Assembly: GCA_045539425.1 (NCBI GenBank)
Contig: JAZQFH010000038.1
Location: 62,001-126,000 of the forward strand
Direction: 5' to 3'
Length of the DNA stretch: 64,000 nucleotides
Source: RUG14871 sp045539425
GTDB taxonomy: Bacteria; Bacillota_I; Bacilli_A; Erysipelotrichales; Erysipelotrichaceae
The notes under the pieces are model-generated. The model was not told the origin of the DNA. It did no database searches and saw only the letters and a program-made list of their open reading frames with translations. Shown in pieces: positions 50,661-59,543 of this stretch. Within the stretch, counting starts at the first letter, position 1; each line of letters begins with the position of its first letter. The position numbers and the translations under genes were made by a program.

Positions 50661-51992
50661 TTAATGCAACTCAGGCCAGTAGCCCTTGTTCGCTTCCATA
50701 TAGTCGTCTAAGAGTTCCTTCGCCTTCTCCGTATCATTGACACAGCGGTTCAGAACCAGTGCCATCAAAGCTTTCTGATAGCTTCCTTCCAAACAGGCAT
50801 CCACTGCCAGCTTTTCATAGGCAAACTGGTTTTCCAGGATTCCCTTATAGAACGTTGGAATTTCTCCGTAGTTGAATGGCTCTATGCCGCTGCTTCCCAC
50901 CCGGCTTAAGACTTCCACCATCATTCCTTCCGTAAGGTTCGGAATGATACCGTGGTTTTCCGTCATAAAGATGAAGGTCTCATGGGTGTTATAGGCAATG
51001 GCTTTTGCCAGATCCGTAATGTAGCTGCCATGGACATCCAGAAGATCCTGTGATCCGTCGAAGTCCAGCTTTCCCGTCTTTTTCACTTCTTCCAGCATCG
51101 CAAAGACTTCTTTCTCGTTTCCGTCCATGACCTCATTGGCTCTGGTATAATCCGGATTCATTCCCTTGACGATACGGTTCGGATAGAGATAGTACTGAAG
51201 ATACGTATTCGGCAGATATTCATCATAGTCCCGGACAATGTTGCTCATAAAGATCAGATCATTCATATGGGACTGGTCTAAACCGATACTCTTTGGATCA
51301 AAGTCAATCCCCTTCTTTAAGATCTCCCGTACTTCCGGCAGATAGTCTTTTCCGGTCTTTTTATCATACAGGTGCGTGAACCATCCGAAATGATTCAGAC
51401 CGAAATAGGTAGCTTCAATACTGCCGGCAGGAAGTCCTAACAGAATCTCATAGAACATCACCTGACCGATCGGCTGATCGCAGATATTAATGATCCTAAA
51501 GTCTCCCGGAAAGACCCGCTTGGTTGCTTCGGCAACGATGGCTGCCGGGTTGGAATAGTTGAGCACCCAGGCTTCCCTGGAATACTTCCGGATATCCTTA
51601 ATGATATCGCAGACCGCCGGGATACTTCTTAGTCCGTAGGCAAAGCCGCCCGGTCCGCAGGTTTCCTGCCCGATGCAGCCGTGCTTTAGGGCAATCTTTT
51701 CATCCTTTTCCCGCATCTTTAAGCCACCCGCACGGATCTGCATAAAGGCGAAGTCAATGTCTTTGAATGCTTCTTCCGGAGAGAGGGTATACAGGAATTC
51801 ACATTCCGGATAGAACTGCTCAAATAACAGTTTTCCGTATTCCCCTACCTTGGCCTGGCGCTCTTCATCATTATCGTAAAGCGATACCCGGTATAAAGGA
51901 AATTCCTTCTTTACCGCCACCAGTTCCTTTAAGAGGTCCGGGGTATAACGGGATCCGCCGCCGACAATACATACACTGAATTTATCTTTCAT
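50661..51992 (-). CDS. malH: GH4 6-phospho-alpha-glucosidase (MalH/GlvA type)
   Basis: 443 residues. GH4 enzymes use NAD+ and Mn2+ to cleave 6-phospho-glycosides by a redox-assisted elimination. The NAD loop is VGGGSRYTPDL; GQETCGPGGFAYG carries the Mn2+-ligand Cys; NYSNPAA and ICDQPIG are the substrate/NAD segments; NHFGWF supplies the His. The ending YWPELH and the GLKMREKDEKIALKHG segment match maltose-6'-phosphate glucosidases rather than CelF/LicH. It is the last gene of the PTS operon, with no gap before EIIBC. Confidence 0.92.
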   Translation of the reverse strand: MKDKFSVCIVGGGSRYTPDLLKELVAVKKEFPLYRVSLYDNDEERQAKVGEYGKLLFEQFYPECEFLYTLSPEEAFKDIDFAFMQIRAGGLKMREKDEKIALKHGCIGQETCGPGGFAYGLRSIPAVCDIIKDIRKYSREAWVLNYSNPAAIVAEATKRVFPGDFRIINICDQPIGQVMFYEILLGLPAGSIEATYFGLNHFGWFTHLYDKKTGKDYLPEVREILKKGIDFDPKSIGLDQSHMNDLIFMSNIVRDYDEYLPNTYLQYYLYPNRIVKGMNPDYTRANEVMDGNEKEVFAMLEEVKKTGKLDFDGSQDLLDVHGSYITDLAKAIAYNTHETFIFMTENHGIIPNLTEGMMVEVLSRVGSSGIEPFNYGEIPTFYKGILENQFAYEKLAVDACLEGSYQKALMALVLNRCVNDTEKAKELLDDYMEANKGYWPELH

Positions 51993-51994
51993 AA

Positions 51995-53554
51995 CTAATC
52001 AATTCCCAAAGCCCTGGAGACTTTGTCCTTTACGTCGTTTACCGTCAGCCCGATAATGATCTGAACGTTGTTGCCGTTCTTTACAATACCGGAGTTGATG
52101 AACTTATTGATCTTGGCATCGTCAACCTTGCTGACATCCTTGACGTCTACTCTTAATCTTGTCAGGCAGTTTGTCACAAAGTCGATATTCTCTTTTCCGC
52201 CTAAGCCTTCAATAATGTCATTGACGTCACCGAGATTACCGTCTTCCACGTTCTTATTGCGTTCGGCAACCTTCTTGAGGTCTTCCTGGGTATAGTCTTC
52301 TTCGACTTCTCTGCCCGGTGTGGCCAGGTTGAACTTCTTAATGATAAAGACACCGATGAAGTACCATAGTGGAATCACGATTGCGGCAGCAATGATCGCA
52401 ATGAACCACTTCGTGGCCGAAGCCGGTAAAGCAATCGCATCGATAACGGCATCAATAATGCTTCCCGTAAAGGCTAATCTGCATCCGAGGACATACAGCA
52501 GTAACTGCGAGAAGGCATCCACTAAGGAGTGGACAAACCAGAGAATCGGTGAGACGAAGGCAAACTGGAATTCAAACGGTTCCGTAATGCCTGCCAGCAT
52601 GACAACGGAGATCGCCGGAATCAAACGGTCCTTGACCTCTGTCTTCTTTTCCGGACGTGCCGTCTTAATCATGGCTAAAGACATGGCGATACAGCCGCAC
52701 ATCTGGGCAAAGCCGCACGTCAGCCAGCGCATGGATGGGTCAATGGTTGTTACTTCATTCGCTAAGGCAAGCTCTGTCATCCAGATCGGAAGAGCACCGC
52801 TAACGGCCTGTCCGCCTAAAGTAGCGGTGCCGCCTAATGGCGTAATGTAGAACGGAATAATCACAAACATATGCAGTCCCAGCGGCAGTAAGAAGCGCTG
52901 CAGGAAGTTGTAGATAAAGACGCCGAATAAGCCTGTGGAGCTGATCAGGTTGCTTAATGACATAATGAAGTTGCTGATCGGCGGCCAGATATAACATAAG
53001 GCAATGGCATAGACAATGGTGATTAAGGAGTTCACAAGTAAGGCAAACCGTACGCCGCCGTAGTAGCTGAAGGCGCCTTTGAACTTCGTGTCTTTAAACC
53101 GGTTAATGCACCAGGCACATATGATACCTAATAAGATACCGGATAAAACACCTGTATCAACGACCTGGACCCCGATGACCGTGGTCTGGCCGGTACCGAT
53201 AAAGCCGAAGTCCGGATCCGGTACTGCCAGCATGCCCTGGCTTTCCAGCCAGCCGTTATTGGCAAATAAGAAGATCAGAAACTGTGTCAGGGCAATAATG
53301 GCTGCTTCCCCCTTCTGTGCTTTGGCCAAAGAAGTTGTAATACCGACACAGAATAAGATCGGCAGTGAATAGATAATGGCATTCAGCAAAAGATTCGACA
53401 TGAATGCGCCGAAGTTCCGGATGACTTCCGGCAGGAAATCAAGCTGTAAGAATACGCTTAAGGCAATCAGTAAACCGCCAATCGCAAGTACCATGACAGG
53501 CTGTAGTAACGAAACCGCAAACTTTTTCATGGCAGAACCAAACTTTTCCTTCAT
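51995..53554 (-). CDS. PTS alpha-glucoside-specific EIICB
   Basis: 519 residues. EIIC membrane domain (about 1-405) of the glucose-glucoside family with AGITEPFEFQF, the conserved EIIC substrate motif. A linker and EIIB domain (about 430-519) follow, where NCLTRLR contains the phosphorylated Cys463. Order C-B, as in GlvC/MalB-type alpha-glucoside permeases. It imports maltose or isomaltulose-like alpha-glucosides as 6-phosphates for the downstream GH4. EIIA is the separate gene at 54384. Confidence 0.92.
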   Translation of the reverse strand: MKEKFGSAMKKFAVSLLQPVMVLAIGGLLIALSVFLQLDFLPEVIRNFGAFMSNLLLNAIIYSLPILFCVGITTSLAKAQKGEAAIIALTQFLIFLFANNGWLESQGMLAVPDPDFGFIGTGQTTVIGVQVVDTGVLSGILLGIICAWCINRFKDTKFKGAFSYYGGVRFALLVNSLITIVYAIALCYIWPPISNFIMSLSNLISSTGLFGVFIYNFLQRFLLPLGLHMFVIIPFYITPLGGTATLGGQAVSGALPIWMTELALANEVTTIDPSMRWLTCGFAQMCGCIAMSLAMIKTARPEKKTEVKDRLIPAISVVMLAGITEPFEFQFAFVSPILWFVHSLVDAFSQLLLYVLGCRLAFTGSIIDAVIDAIALPASATKWFIAIIAAAIVIPLWYFIGVFIIKKFNLATPGREVEEDYTQEDLKKVAERNKNVEDGNLGDVNDIIEGLGGKENIDFVTNCLTRLRVDVKDVSKVDDAKINKFINSGIVKNGNNVQIIIGLTVNDVKDKVSRALGID

Positions 53555-53557
53555 GAT

Positions 53558-54400
53558 TTAATCCCTCTTTTCCTTTTTTTGGTTGATTACTCTGCTCAGA
53601 TGTACCAGCAGGTACACCCTCTCCTGTTCACTTATCTGATAGTTATATTTGTCTTTCAAAAATTCAGAGACCCTGTTAATGACTTTCCGGTTTTCCGGAT
53701 GCAGCCGATAGAGATATTTCTTTAGACCGGTGATGTCATCGTCATGCCACTCATACCCTTCAAAGATTCTCTGAGCCAGAAACTTCAAATGTGTAATCAG
53801 GCGCACCGTGCTGAGATCTTCTTCGGAGAAGGTAATGTTGTGTTCCTCCTCAATGATATGCATGATTCCCGTAACGCACTGCATGATAGAACCCGCCTGC
53901 TTCTGCGAGCTCAGGGCACTGACGATCTGCATGGTGATGTAGCCGATCTCAAGCTCCGGTAATTCCACCTTACAGAGCTCATTGATTCTTCCCAAACCCC
54001 ATTTGGCAACTTCATACTCTTTCGGATAGAGAAGACGGATCTCGGAAAGCATCAGAAACGGAAGAGTGATATTCTTTTCTAAACGTTCCAGGGAGAAGTT
54101 AATGTGGTCGCTTAACGTGATCAGTAACTGATCGTTAATGGCCAGCCCTTCCGCTTTCGCTCTTGCACAGATCTCTTCCGATGCCTGGATCGCTTCGGGT
54201 TTGGTGCCCTTTAAAAGATCCAGGAAGCGGGTCTGCAGTTCATCCTGAACGTAGTAGATCTTTTCAATCCGGCTCTCATCTATGATGTCATTCGGACGCT
54301 TATGAAAACCGATGCCGGAGCCGACAACGATTGCGTCCTTTGTGCCGTCAATGAGTGTGGAGACGGAATTATTGCTGAATACCTTAATGATTTTTAACAT
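53558..54400 (-). CDS. BglG/LicT-family transcriptional antiterminator
   Basis: 280 residues from the ATG at 54400 (MLKIIKVFSNNSVST); the ORF start at 54436 would lie within the EIIA gene. The CAT-RBD RNA-binding domain (1-55) includes KDAIVVGSGIGFHKRPNDII. PRD1 and PRD2 carry conserved His residues (LSDHINFSLER; LITHLKFLAQR; LLVHLSRVI). It binds the RAT sequence of the leader at 54955-54986 and prevents termination when the sugar is present. The start overlaps the EIIA 3' end by 17 bp. Confidence 0.93.
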   Translation of the reverse strand: MLKIIKVFSNNSVSTLIDGTKDAIVVGSGIGFHKRPNDIIDESRIEKIYYVQDELQTRFLDLLKGTKPEAIQASEEICARAKAEGLAINDQLLITLSDHINFSLERLEKNITLPFLMLSEIRLLYPKEYEVAKWGLGRINELCKVELPELEIGYITMQIVSALSSQKQAGSIMQCVTGIMHIIEEEHNITFSEEDLSTVRLITHLKFLAQRIFEGYEWHDDDITGLKKYLYRLHPENRKVINRVSEFLKDKYNYQISEQERVYLLVHLSRVINQKKEKRD

Positions 54401-54872
54401 ACCTGTACCGGATGATCTCTTCCTCTGCCTGAACACTTTGGTTCATCTTTTTTGCGATACGGGTGATCTTGTAGGTTCCGTTTAATAACAGAACCATCAC
54501 CGACATATCATAAGTCCCCTCTTTCAATAGTGCTTCATCAAAGGAGATGATCTTCTGCCCTTTTCTGACTCTGTCATTTGCCTTGGCAAAAGCTTCAAAT
54601 CCCTTTCCATTCAGCATGACCGTATCGATACCGATGTGAACCAGGATCTCCTGTCCGTTGTCACATTTCATACCGAAGGCATGTTTAGATTCCGGAAGCA
54701 CTTGAATGATGCCGTCGCACGGGGCCCGTACCACCGTTTCACTCGGACGTATGGCAAACCCGTCTCCCAGCATCTTTTTGGAGAACATTTCGTCTTTGAC
54801 TTCCTCTAACGGGTACAGAACTCCTTCCGTAACGGCATACAGACGGCAGTCCGACCCGAATAAACCGAACAC
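54384..54872 (-). CDS. PTS glucose-family EIIA (Crr-like)
   Basis: 162 residues from a GTG at 54872; GGAGG lies 8 bases upstream. His64 (SKHAFGM) and phospho-accepting His79 (LVHIGID) are the two conserved histidines. It passes phosphate from HPr to the EIIB domain of the EIICB encoded downstream. First gene of the alpha-glucoside operon. Confidence 0.92.
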   Translation of the reverse strand: MFGLFGSDCRLYAVTEGVLYPLEEVKDEMFSKKMLGDGFAIRPSETVVRAPCDGIIQVLPESKHAFGMKCDNGQEILVHIGIDTVMLNGKGFEAFAKANDRVRKGQKIISFDEALLKEGTYDMSVMVLLLNGTYKITRIAKKMNQSVQAEEEIIRYRYVKNH

Positions 54873-54925
54873 TGCTTTCTCCTCCCTTCCGGCCTTTTTT
54901 CAATGTAAAAAATGATGAAGAAAAT

Positions 54926-54986
54926 GAAAAAAGGCACAAATGAAACTATCAGTAAGTTTTACTCATGCCTAATTGAATAGTAACAC
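54926..54986 (-). promoter_or_regulatory. RAT antiterminator and overlapping terminator
   Basis: On the minus strand the RAT-like GTGTTACTATTCAATTAGGC (plus 54967-54986) runs into the 5' arm of a terminator (AGGCA / TGCCT with inner AAACT / AGTTT; plus 54932-54970) ending in T6. The overlap is the standard layout of CAT-family antitermination (LicT/GlcT), and the cognate protein is encoded in the same operon. Confidence 0.8.
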
Positions 54987-55002
54987 GTTTATATCTACTT
55001 TT

Positions 55003-55031
55003 ATTGTAACGCGAGAGGGAGGGGTTTGCAA
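55003..55031 (-). promoter_or_regulatory. promoter of the alpha-glucoside operon
   Basis: On the minus strand: TTGCAA (plus 55026-55031), a 17-bp spacer and TACAAT (plus 55003-55008). Transcription would begin about 30 nt upstream of the RAT. Confidence 0.75.
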
Positions 55032-55076
55032 CCGATAGAATGGAATGCATTGATCCGTAAAGTTCCCTCTTATCAT

Positions 55077-56435
55077 TTAGATTAGTGCTGTTTCTTTGCT
55101 TTCAGTAAAAATATAATGAGTCTTATTAAATTCATCTATTGAGGCGAACATATTGTCCATTTCACTGTATATCTGTTCATTATAGTATTGAGTAGCAAGT
55201 TCCGGCTTATCAATGATTGCCCATTTTAATTGTTTAAATGAATTGATGGCAAAAGCAATAAACTCCAGGTAGTTAATGGCCTGCAATTTATCGGATTCAT
55301 CAGCAAAGTAAATCTTTCCCGCGTTTGCAGCTGTAGCAATGGAATGCGATATAAACAGAATCGTGCCTAATTTTGGATTCTTTTCCCTGTCTGTGGAGAT
55401 TGCTATGGCGTCTTTTATATCAACGCCTTCTTTCATTCTTTTTATGGAATAAAGCATTCTTGTTAACACTTCTATTATAAGAACAGGTATCGATAAAGAA
55501 CATGCGTGAATGAAATCATACCCCTGATAATACATGTTTCTAATGATTTCAGATAACGTCTTATCATCATAAATCGGTCCTGTCTGAATCAGATTCAGCA
55601 ATCCCATAAGCGGTGCCGGCAAACCCATTTCCGTATTTACGTCGGACAATAAATGAATGAATTCTTTGTAAATTGCTTTAAAAAAATTACCCTCTTTTCT
55701 GTCAGCGTAATTCTCTAATATCTGGGTCACAAAAGCACCGTTTTTATCGATTGTTGTCATTGAGCCGTGCATAATATCATAAACGCCTACCACAAAACCG
55801 ATAAGTGGATCATGCCCCAATTCATATATTCTATGATAATAACTGGATAATCCTTCCACATATTCATTGGTATTTCGGTTATCCTGAGCATCAAACGGAA
55901 CCTTTGAGGCAGGATTTGTTTCAAGAATACTGATCTTCTCCTCTGGAATCCATTTATCAAACTTGTCTCGAATCCAATTCGACAGAGGCCCTGCTTCTGT
56001 TCCGGATTCCCCCGGTTTTGGAATACCAACCAGTAAAATATCAGTAACTGCAGACAAAAAACCAGCGGAAAAAGCAATCATATAATCATACTTATCCAGC
56101 TTATATATCTGTTTAAAATCATGATTAATTGCTTTTACGGCTTCACGGTTTATTGCCAACTCAGATTCAGAAAACAGATCCTCTATTTTATTCTGATCAC
56201 CAACTGTTTTTCTTGCTTCTAAAACCAACGTGTCCCAATCAACCGTGCTCAATTCTTTTTTGTTCGTGGTTAGTGATGTACGTTCTGGTAATTCATATCC
56301 CAGTGATTGCAGTAAGGCCTCACTCTCAGAAATGGCTTTATCGAGAGAAGCAGTCTCAATCTTTTGAATATTATTTAACTCTTTATTCTGATATGCCAAT
56401 ACATCATTTAATTCCTGTGAAGTTTTCTTGTCCAT
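55077..56435 (-). CDS. membrane-associated protein of unknown function, partner of the 280-residue protein
   Basis: 452 residues from the ATG at 56435 (MDKKTSQEL), about 16 bp after the stop of its partner. Residues 1-100 are helical and charged. The core has hydrophobic segments with signature-like motifs: IAFSAGFLSAVTDILLVG, ELGHDPLIGFVVGVYDIMHG, FIHLLSDVNTEMGLPAPLMG and LSIPVLIIEVLTRML. The conserved His/Asp (HDP, MHG, HLLSD) could bind metal. I recall similar unnamed proteins, with HHPTPVG in place of HDPLIG, in other gut Bacillota. No named function. The following promoter is only 45 bp away and no terminator lies between, so read-through into the glv-like operon is possible. Confidence 0.65.
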   Translation of the reverse strand: MDKKTSQELNDVLAYQNKELNNIQKIETASLDKAISESEALLQSLGYELPERTSLTTNKKELSTVDWDTLVLEARKTVGDQNKIEDLFSESELAINREAVKAINHDFKQIYKLDKYDYMIAFSAGFLSAVTDILLVGIPKPGESGTEAGPLSNWIRDKFDKWIPEEKISILETNPASKVPFDAQDNRNTNEYVEGLSSYYHRIYELGHDPLIGFVVGVYDIMHGSMTTIDKNGAFVTQILENYADRKEGNFFKAIYKEFIHLLSDVNTEMGLPAPLMGLLNLIQTGPIYDDKTLSEIIRNMYYQGYDFIHACSLSIPVLIIEVLTRMLYSIKRMKEGVDIKDAIAISTDREKNPKLGTILFISHSIATAANAGKIYFADESDKLQAINYLEFIAFAINSFKQLKWAIIDKPELATQYYNEQIYSEMDNMFASIDEFNKTHYIFTESKETALI

Positions 56436-56451
56436 ATCTATCCCAAAAAAT

Positions 56452-57294
56452 CTACGCTTTCTCACAAAGATCAATATCATGTTTCAGGTCCTCAACTGCC
56501 TTTGTTAACAGGATGTTCAGACTCTGCAAATAATCAATTCTCTCTCGTGAAGCATCGTTTTCGCGCTGCAGTTCTTCAATAATAGCCTGGTGTTTCACCA
56601 ATGCTTCTTTGTATAGCCGGATTCTTTCCTGATTTACCTGCTTATTCTTTAAGTAGGCAGCCAAGCCTACACCGCCACCAGCTAAAGCAGCTACAGGTAA
56701 GGCCAACACAAATACTCCGGCAACAGAAGCAGATACTACCCCTCCAAGCACTGTAGATACAGCACCTCCGGCAGTTGCCAATCCTGACATAATACCCGCC
56801 GCAGATAAGCCTACTGTTCCTAATCCATACAAAGCAACAAAGGAACCTACGCCACCTATTCCTGCGCCAAGCGCACCAAACAGCACCTCTGATAAAGGAG
56901 ACTCTGTTATTGTTCTTGTTTTATCATTAACTGCAATAGCTGATTCATTTATAATATTGACAACCTGCTGTAATGAATCGACAGAATTAAATACCAGTTT
57001 ATCTTCTTGATCTTTTTTCGGTTTACTTTGTTTCTTTTCTTTATACTTTTTCAGAAATTTTGATAACTCTTTTTCTTTCTTAAGACCATCCGTATCTTTT
57101 TCGGCAATCTCGATAATTGACGAATAATATGAAACATCCAGTCCTTTTTTTACACCGTCCTGAATAAGGTCTTCTTTTACAAAGCTTCCCATATTACTCG
57201 CAATTATGGCTTTAATTGCTTTTTCATAGATGGCTTCCGGATCAACGTTCTTTTCAGTAGTCTGTAACCGATTCAGCAAATTTGTTTTTTTCAT
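56452..57294 (-). CDS. Gly/Ala-rich membrane protein with flanking coiled coils
   Basis: 280 residues. A helical charged N-terminal domain (1-130), a Gly/Ala-rich stretch (about 138-215) of several short membrane helices with glycine zippers (GALGAGIGGVGSF; GLSAAGIMSGLATAGG), and a C-terminal coiled coil (216-280). GGGG precedes the ATG. The architecture recalls membrane-inserting partners of toxins or abortive-infection effectors, but no family is certain. It is encoded first, its partner gene following 16 bp later, so the two should form a unit. Confidence 0.65.
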   Translation of the reverse strand: MKKTNLLNRLQTTEKNVDPEAIYEKAIKAIIASNMGSFVKEDLIQDGVKKGLDVSYYSSIIEIAEKDTDGLKKEKELSKFLKKYKEKKQSKPKKDQEDKLVFNSVDSLQQVVNIINESAIAVNDKTRTITESPLSEVLFGALGAGIGGVGSFVALYGLGTVGLSAAGIMSGLATAGGAVSTVLGGVVSASVAGVFVLALPVAALAGGGVGLAAYLKNKQVNQERIRLYKEALVKHQAIIEELQRENDASRERIDYLQSLNILLTKAVEDLKHDIDLCEKA

Positions 57295-57545
57295 GTCTGC
57301 TACCCCTTCTTAATTATCAGCTATTCTCTCTACTTATAGTATTAAATCATTATAATCCTGAACGTATGCTAAACAAATTCGTAAAATCCTCATAGTAATG
57401 ATTCATTCTCTTGCTCTTTTAATTATATAAATCTAGTTATATATATTAATGATATATCATTTATTTTTTATAAAATGCACAAAAAAGAGAACAAAACACG
57501 TTCTACATTTTACTCGCTTTTATTAGTATGATTTTCATTTCTATA

Positions 57546-57890
57546 TCACTTTTTGTATAAATAAATGAAATTACCTATTCTTTTATTTCTTTCTCCAACA
57601 AACACTAATTCCCTATTTATAAAATCTAAATATTCGTCAGGTGTTTCTGGAAAAATCTCCCCTCCGAATTCTTCAAACTTCTTAAAGAATTTTATGTCAG
57701 AGTAATCATCTGATACCAGATCCTGTAAAAAGAAGAAATCTACATATCCTTTAAAATCAACAAACAAGTTAAAGAACCCTTTATCTTTTTCGATTACTTC
57801 CTGTAATGGACTTTCCAAATCTAGATAGTATCGACGTATACACTCTAGTGTTAAATCAAACCGATCACCAATGAATCTATTTGTTCCTCT
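57546..57890 (-). pseudogene. C-terminal remnant of a DUF6994-like gene
   Basis: The frame runs in from about 57890 without a start codon and continues through RFDLTLECIRRYYLD, DFKGYVDFFFLQDLVSDDYS and GERNKRI to the TGA at 57546. This matches the C-terminal part of a widespread uncharacterised family that I believe is DUF6994. The N-terminal about 100 residues, including its GKWTIN-type segment, are missing. It starts exactly where the metallophosphoesterase frame is broken, so the two pieces were joined by a deletion. Confidence 0.7.
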
Positions 57891-59127
57891 GGATTGCTAT
57901 CTGATTCTCATAATCGTAATACCAAAGATCATGATTTCCTAAAACAACAATGATGTCATTATAAACCCTATCCGTTAGTTTTCTAAAAAACAATTCGTTC
58001 AGTTCAAAAGATAACGAAATATCTCCCACGATTACTACTGGGTCATAACGGAACCAAATCGGACTATTTTCCATTGAACGAACTATTTCAGATATTTTCT
58101 TATCTAAATAATTGTTAACATCATAATCGTTCTTGCACTTTTTAGATATTTTATGATCTAGATGAAGATCAGAAATATAATAAATACAATAATCACTGTA
58201 ATCAATTTCATTCGAAATAACAGGCAGCTGCTTTCTGTTTTTAACTAGTTCTACGCTTTTGCCATCAATAGAATCTATTAACTTTGTTTTTGAAACAAGC
58301 TGATTTTTCTTTTCGACTGGATTATCGAATAATGCATCTGTCAGATTATATTTTTCTAATTTTACTTTGCTGAAATCGTATCCTGTATAGATTCCCCCCG
58401 AAAGATCGTTTTTAAGATGTTTAGCAAATTCTTTGAAATTAAAGAATTCCTCTTCTTCTCCTTCTTTTACCAGTTTTCCATCATTATCAACATATCCGTA
58501 TTTAATGAAGAATAACCCTGTCTCTATGTCATACCATTTTTGTATAATTATTCTCTCCACGGGAATAGACCCAGCCAGTCTAATTGCATCAGACTTCTTT
58601 ACGTATGCACCTGTAAAATCAATATCTTTTATACCTGTTTTCGGTATTTTAATGTCATATAACCATTTTCCTTTTAAACTATCTCCATCTTTAAGTAACC
58701 AATCTTTGATAGACAGAAAGTAGTCCATATATGCAAACCCCTTCTTATAACCTCCATCATAAATGAAATGCCTACAAGCATATAAGCCACTATAGCTGTC
58801 AAAATAAATGTTATCCTCTACTATATGTAGGTTTTCTCCTCGATAAAATTTAGCTTGGTTTCTCTTCTTTGCAGAATAATACTTTTCTCCCTGCTCACCA
58901 AAAAAGTAATATAGCATTTGGCATTCTGCTGCGCCAAATATTTCAGAAGGTAGTTTTTTTACCAGTTCCTCATCTTGACAGGAAAAGATGCAATAAAAAA
59001 TATACGAATAATCTTTACTGTCATAGTTATTCCACAAGTATTGTTTCACTTGCTTTTTTGTTTCAGCATTGCTTATATATCTAATAATATTAGCAATATC
59101 ATTTTTCTCAATGATTCCATTATTCAT
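57877..59127 (-). CDS. metallophosphoesterase truncated after the GNHD motif
   Basis: 416 residues from the ATG at 59127 (MNNGIIEKND, AAAGAG upstream); the longer frame to 59223 uses a TTG in non-homologous sequence. Residues 1-310 form an unassigned domain. The calcineurin-like phosphoesterase begins at YYISDLHLDH (Asp320/His322) and shows VGDISLS (368-) and GNHD (397-400). The remaining metal-binding histidines (normally two further His blocks) are absent: the frame ends 17 residues after GNHD at the deletion junction. It is therefore almost certainly not a complete enzyme. Confidence 0.7.
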   Translation of the reverse strand: MNNGIIEKNDIANIIRYISNAETKKQVKQYLWNNYDSKDYSYIFYCIFSCQDEELVKKLPSEIFGAAECQMLYYFFGEQGEKYYSAKKRNQAKFYRGENLHIVEDNIYFDSYSGLYACRHFIYDGGYKKGFAYMDYFLSIKDWLLKDGDSLKGKWLYDIKIPKTGIKDIDFTGAYVKKSDAIRLAGSIPVERIIIQKWYDIETGLFFIKYGYVDNDGKLVKEGEEEEFFNFKEFAKHLKNDLSGGIYTGYDFSKVKLEKYNLTDALFDNPVEKKNQLVSKTKLIDSIDGKSVELVKNRKQLPVISNEIDYSDYCIYYISDLHLDHKISKKCKNDYDVNNYLDKKISEIVRSMENSPIWFRYDPVVIVGDISLSFELNELFFRKLTDRVYNDIIVVLGNHDLWYYDYENQIAIQRNK

Positions 59128-59129
59128 CT

Positions 59130-59249
59130 TTATGACTCTTTCTCTATTTTCTCGAGAAGTTCCGCGTCCGAGTAACTCATTTGATCCGTAACATTCTCGA
59201 CTACTGATTTCATTATTTGCCAAAAAGACATATTATCTTTAACTGCCAT
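59130..59249 (-). CDS. 39-residue small protein upstream of the phosphoesterase
   Basis: A 39-codon frame, ATG at 59249, TAA at 59130-59132, with a GAGAGA Shine-Dalgarno 6 bases upstream. The protein is helical with a hydrophobic-charged N-terminal half (DNMSFWQIMKSVVENV) and an acidic end (SDAELLEKIEKES). It ends 2 bases before the phosphoesterase start, suggesting coupling. Function unknown; possibly a regulator or antitoxin-like partner. Confidence 0.6.
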   Translation of the reverse strand: MAVKDNMSFWQIMKSVVENVTDQMSYSDAELLEKIEKES

Positions 59250-59435
59250 GATAATCTCTCTACGCTTTCCATTCAGAATAACAAATCTGTTAACTGCGTT
59301 GTAATACTTAATACAATTTTATCAAATAAAAGAAGATTAAAGAGCGCTCTACTGCAAATCAGCAGGTTCCTGGTAATAAAAATGCACAGTCTACACACAT
59401 ACAACAAAGGGAATCGCTCTTCTCTGTAAAACATA

Positions 59436-59465
59436 CAAAAAGGAAGACTCAATATCTTCCTCTTT
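59436..59465 (-). terminator. terminator of the mannose-family PTS operon
   Basis: AGGAAGA / TCTTCCT with a 7-base loop, followed by T5 on the minus strand, about 85 bp after the EIIA stop. Confidence 0.7.
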
Positions 59466-59543
59466 TACGTTATTTTGTGATTAATTCTGTTTGTTAACAT
59501 GGACATGTTAACTTTTACTGCATCTGTAAATAAGTACTCGATT

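Noticed and set aside
59127..59223. Longer phosphoesterase start
   Set aside because: It would begin at TTG and translate the small upstream gene in the wrong frame.
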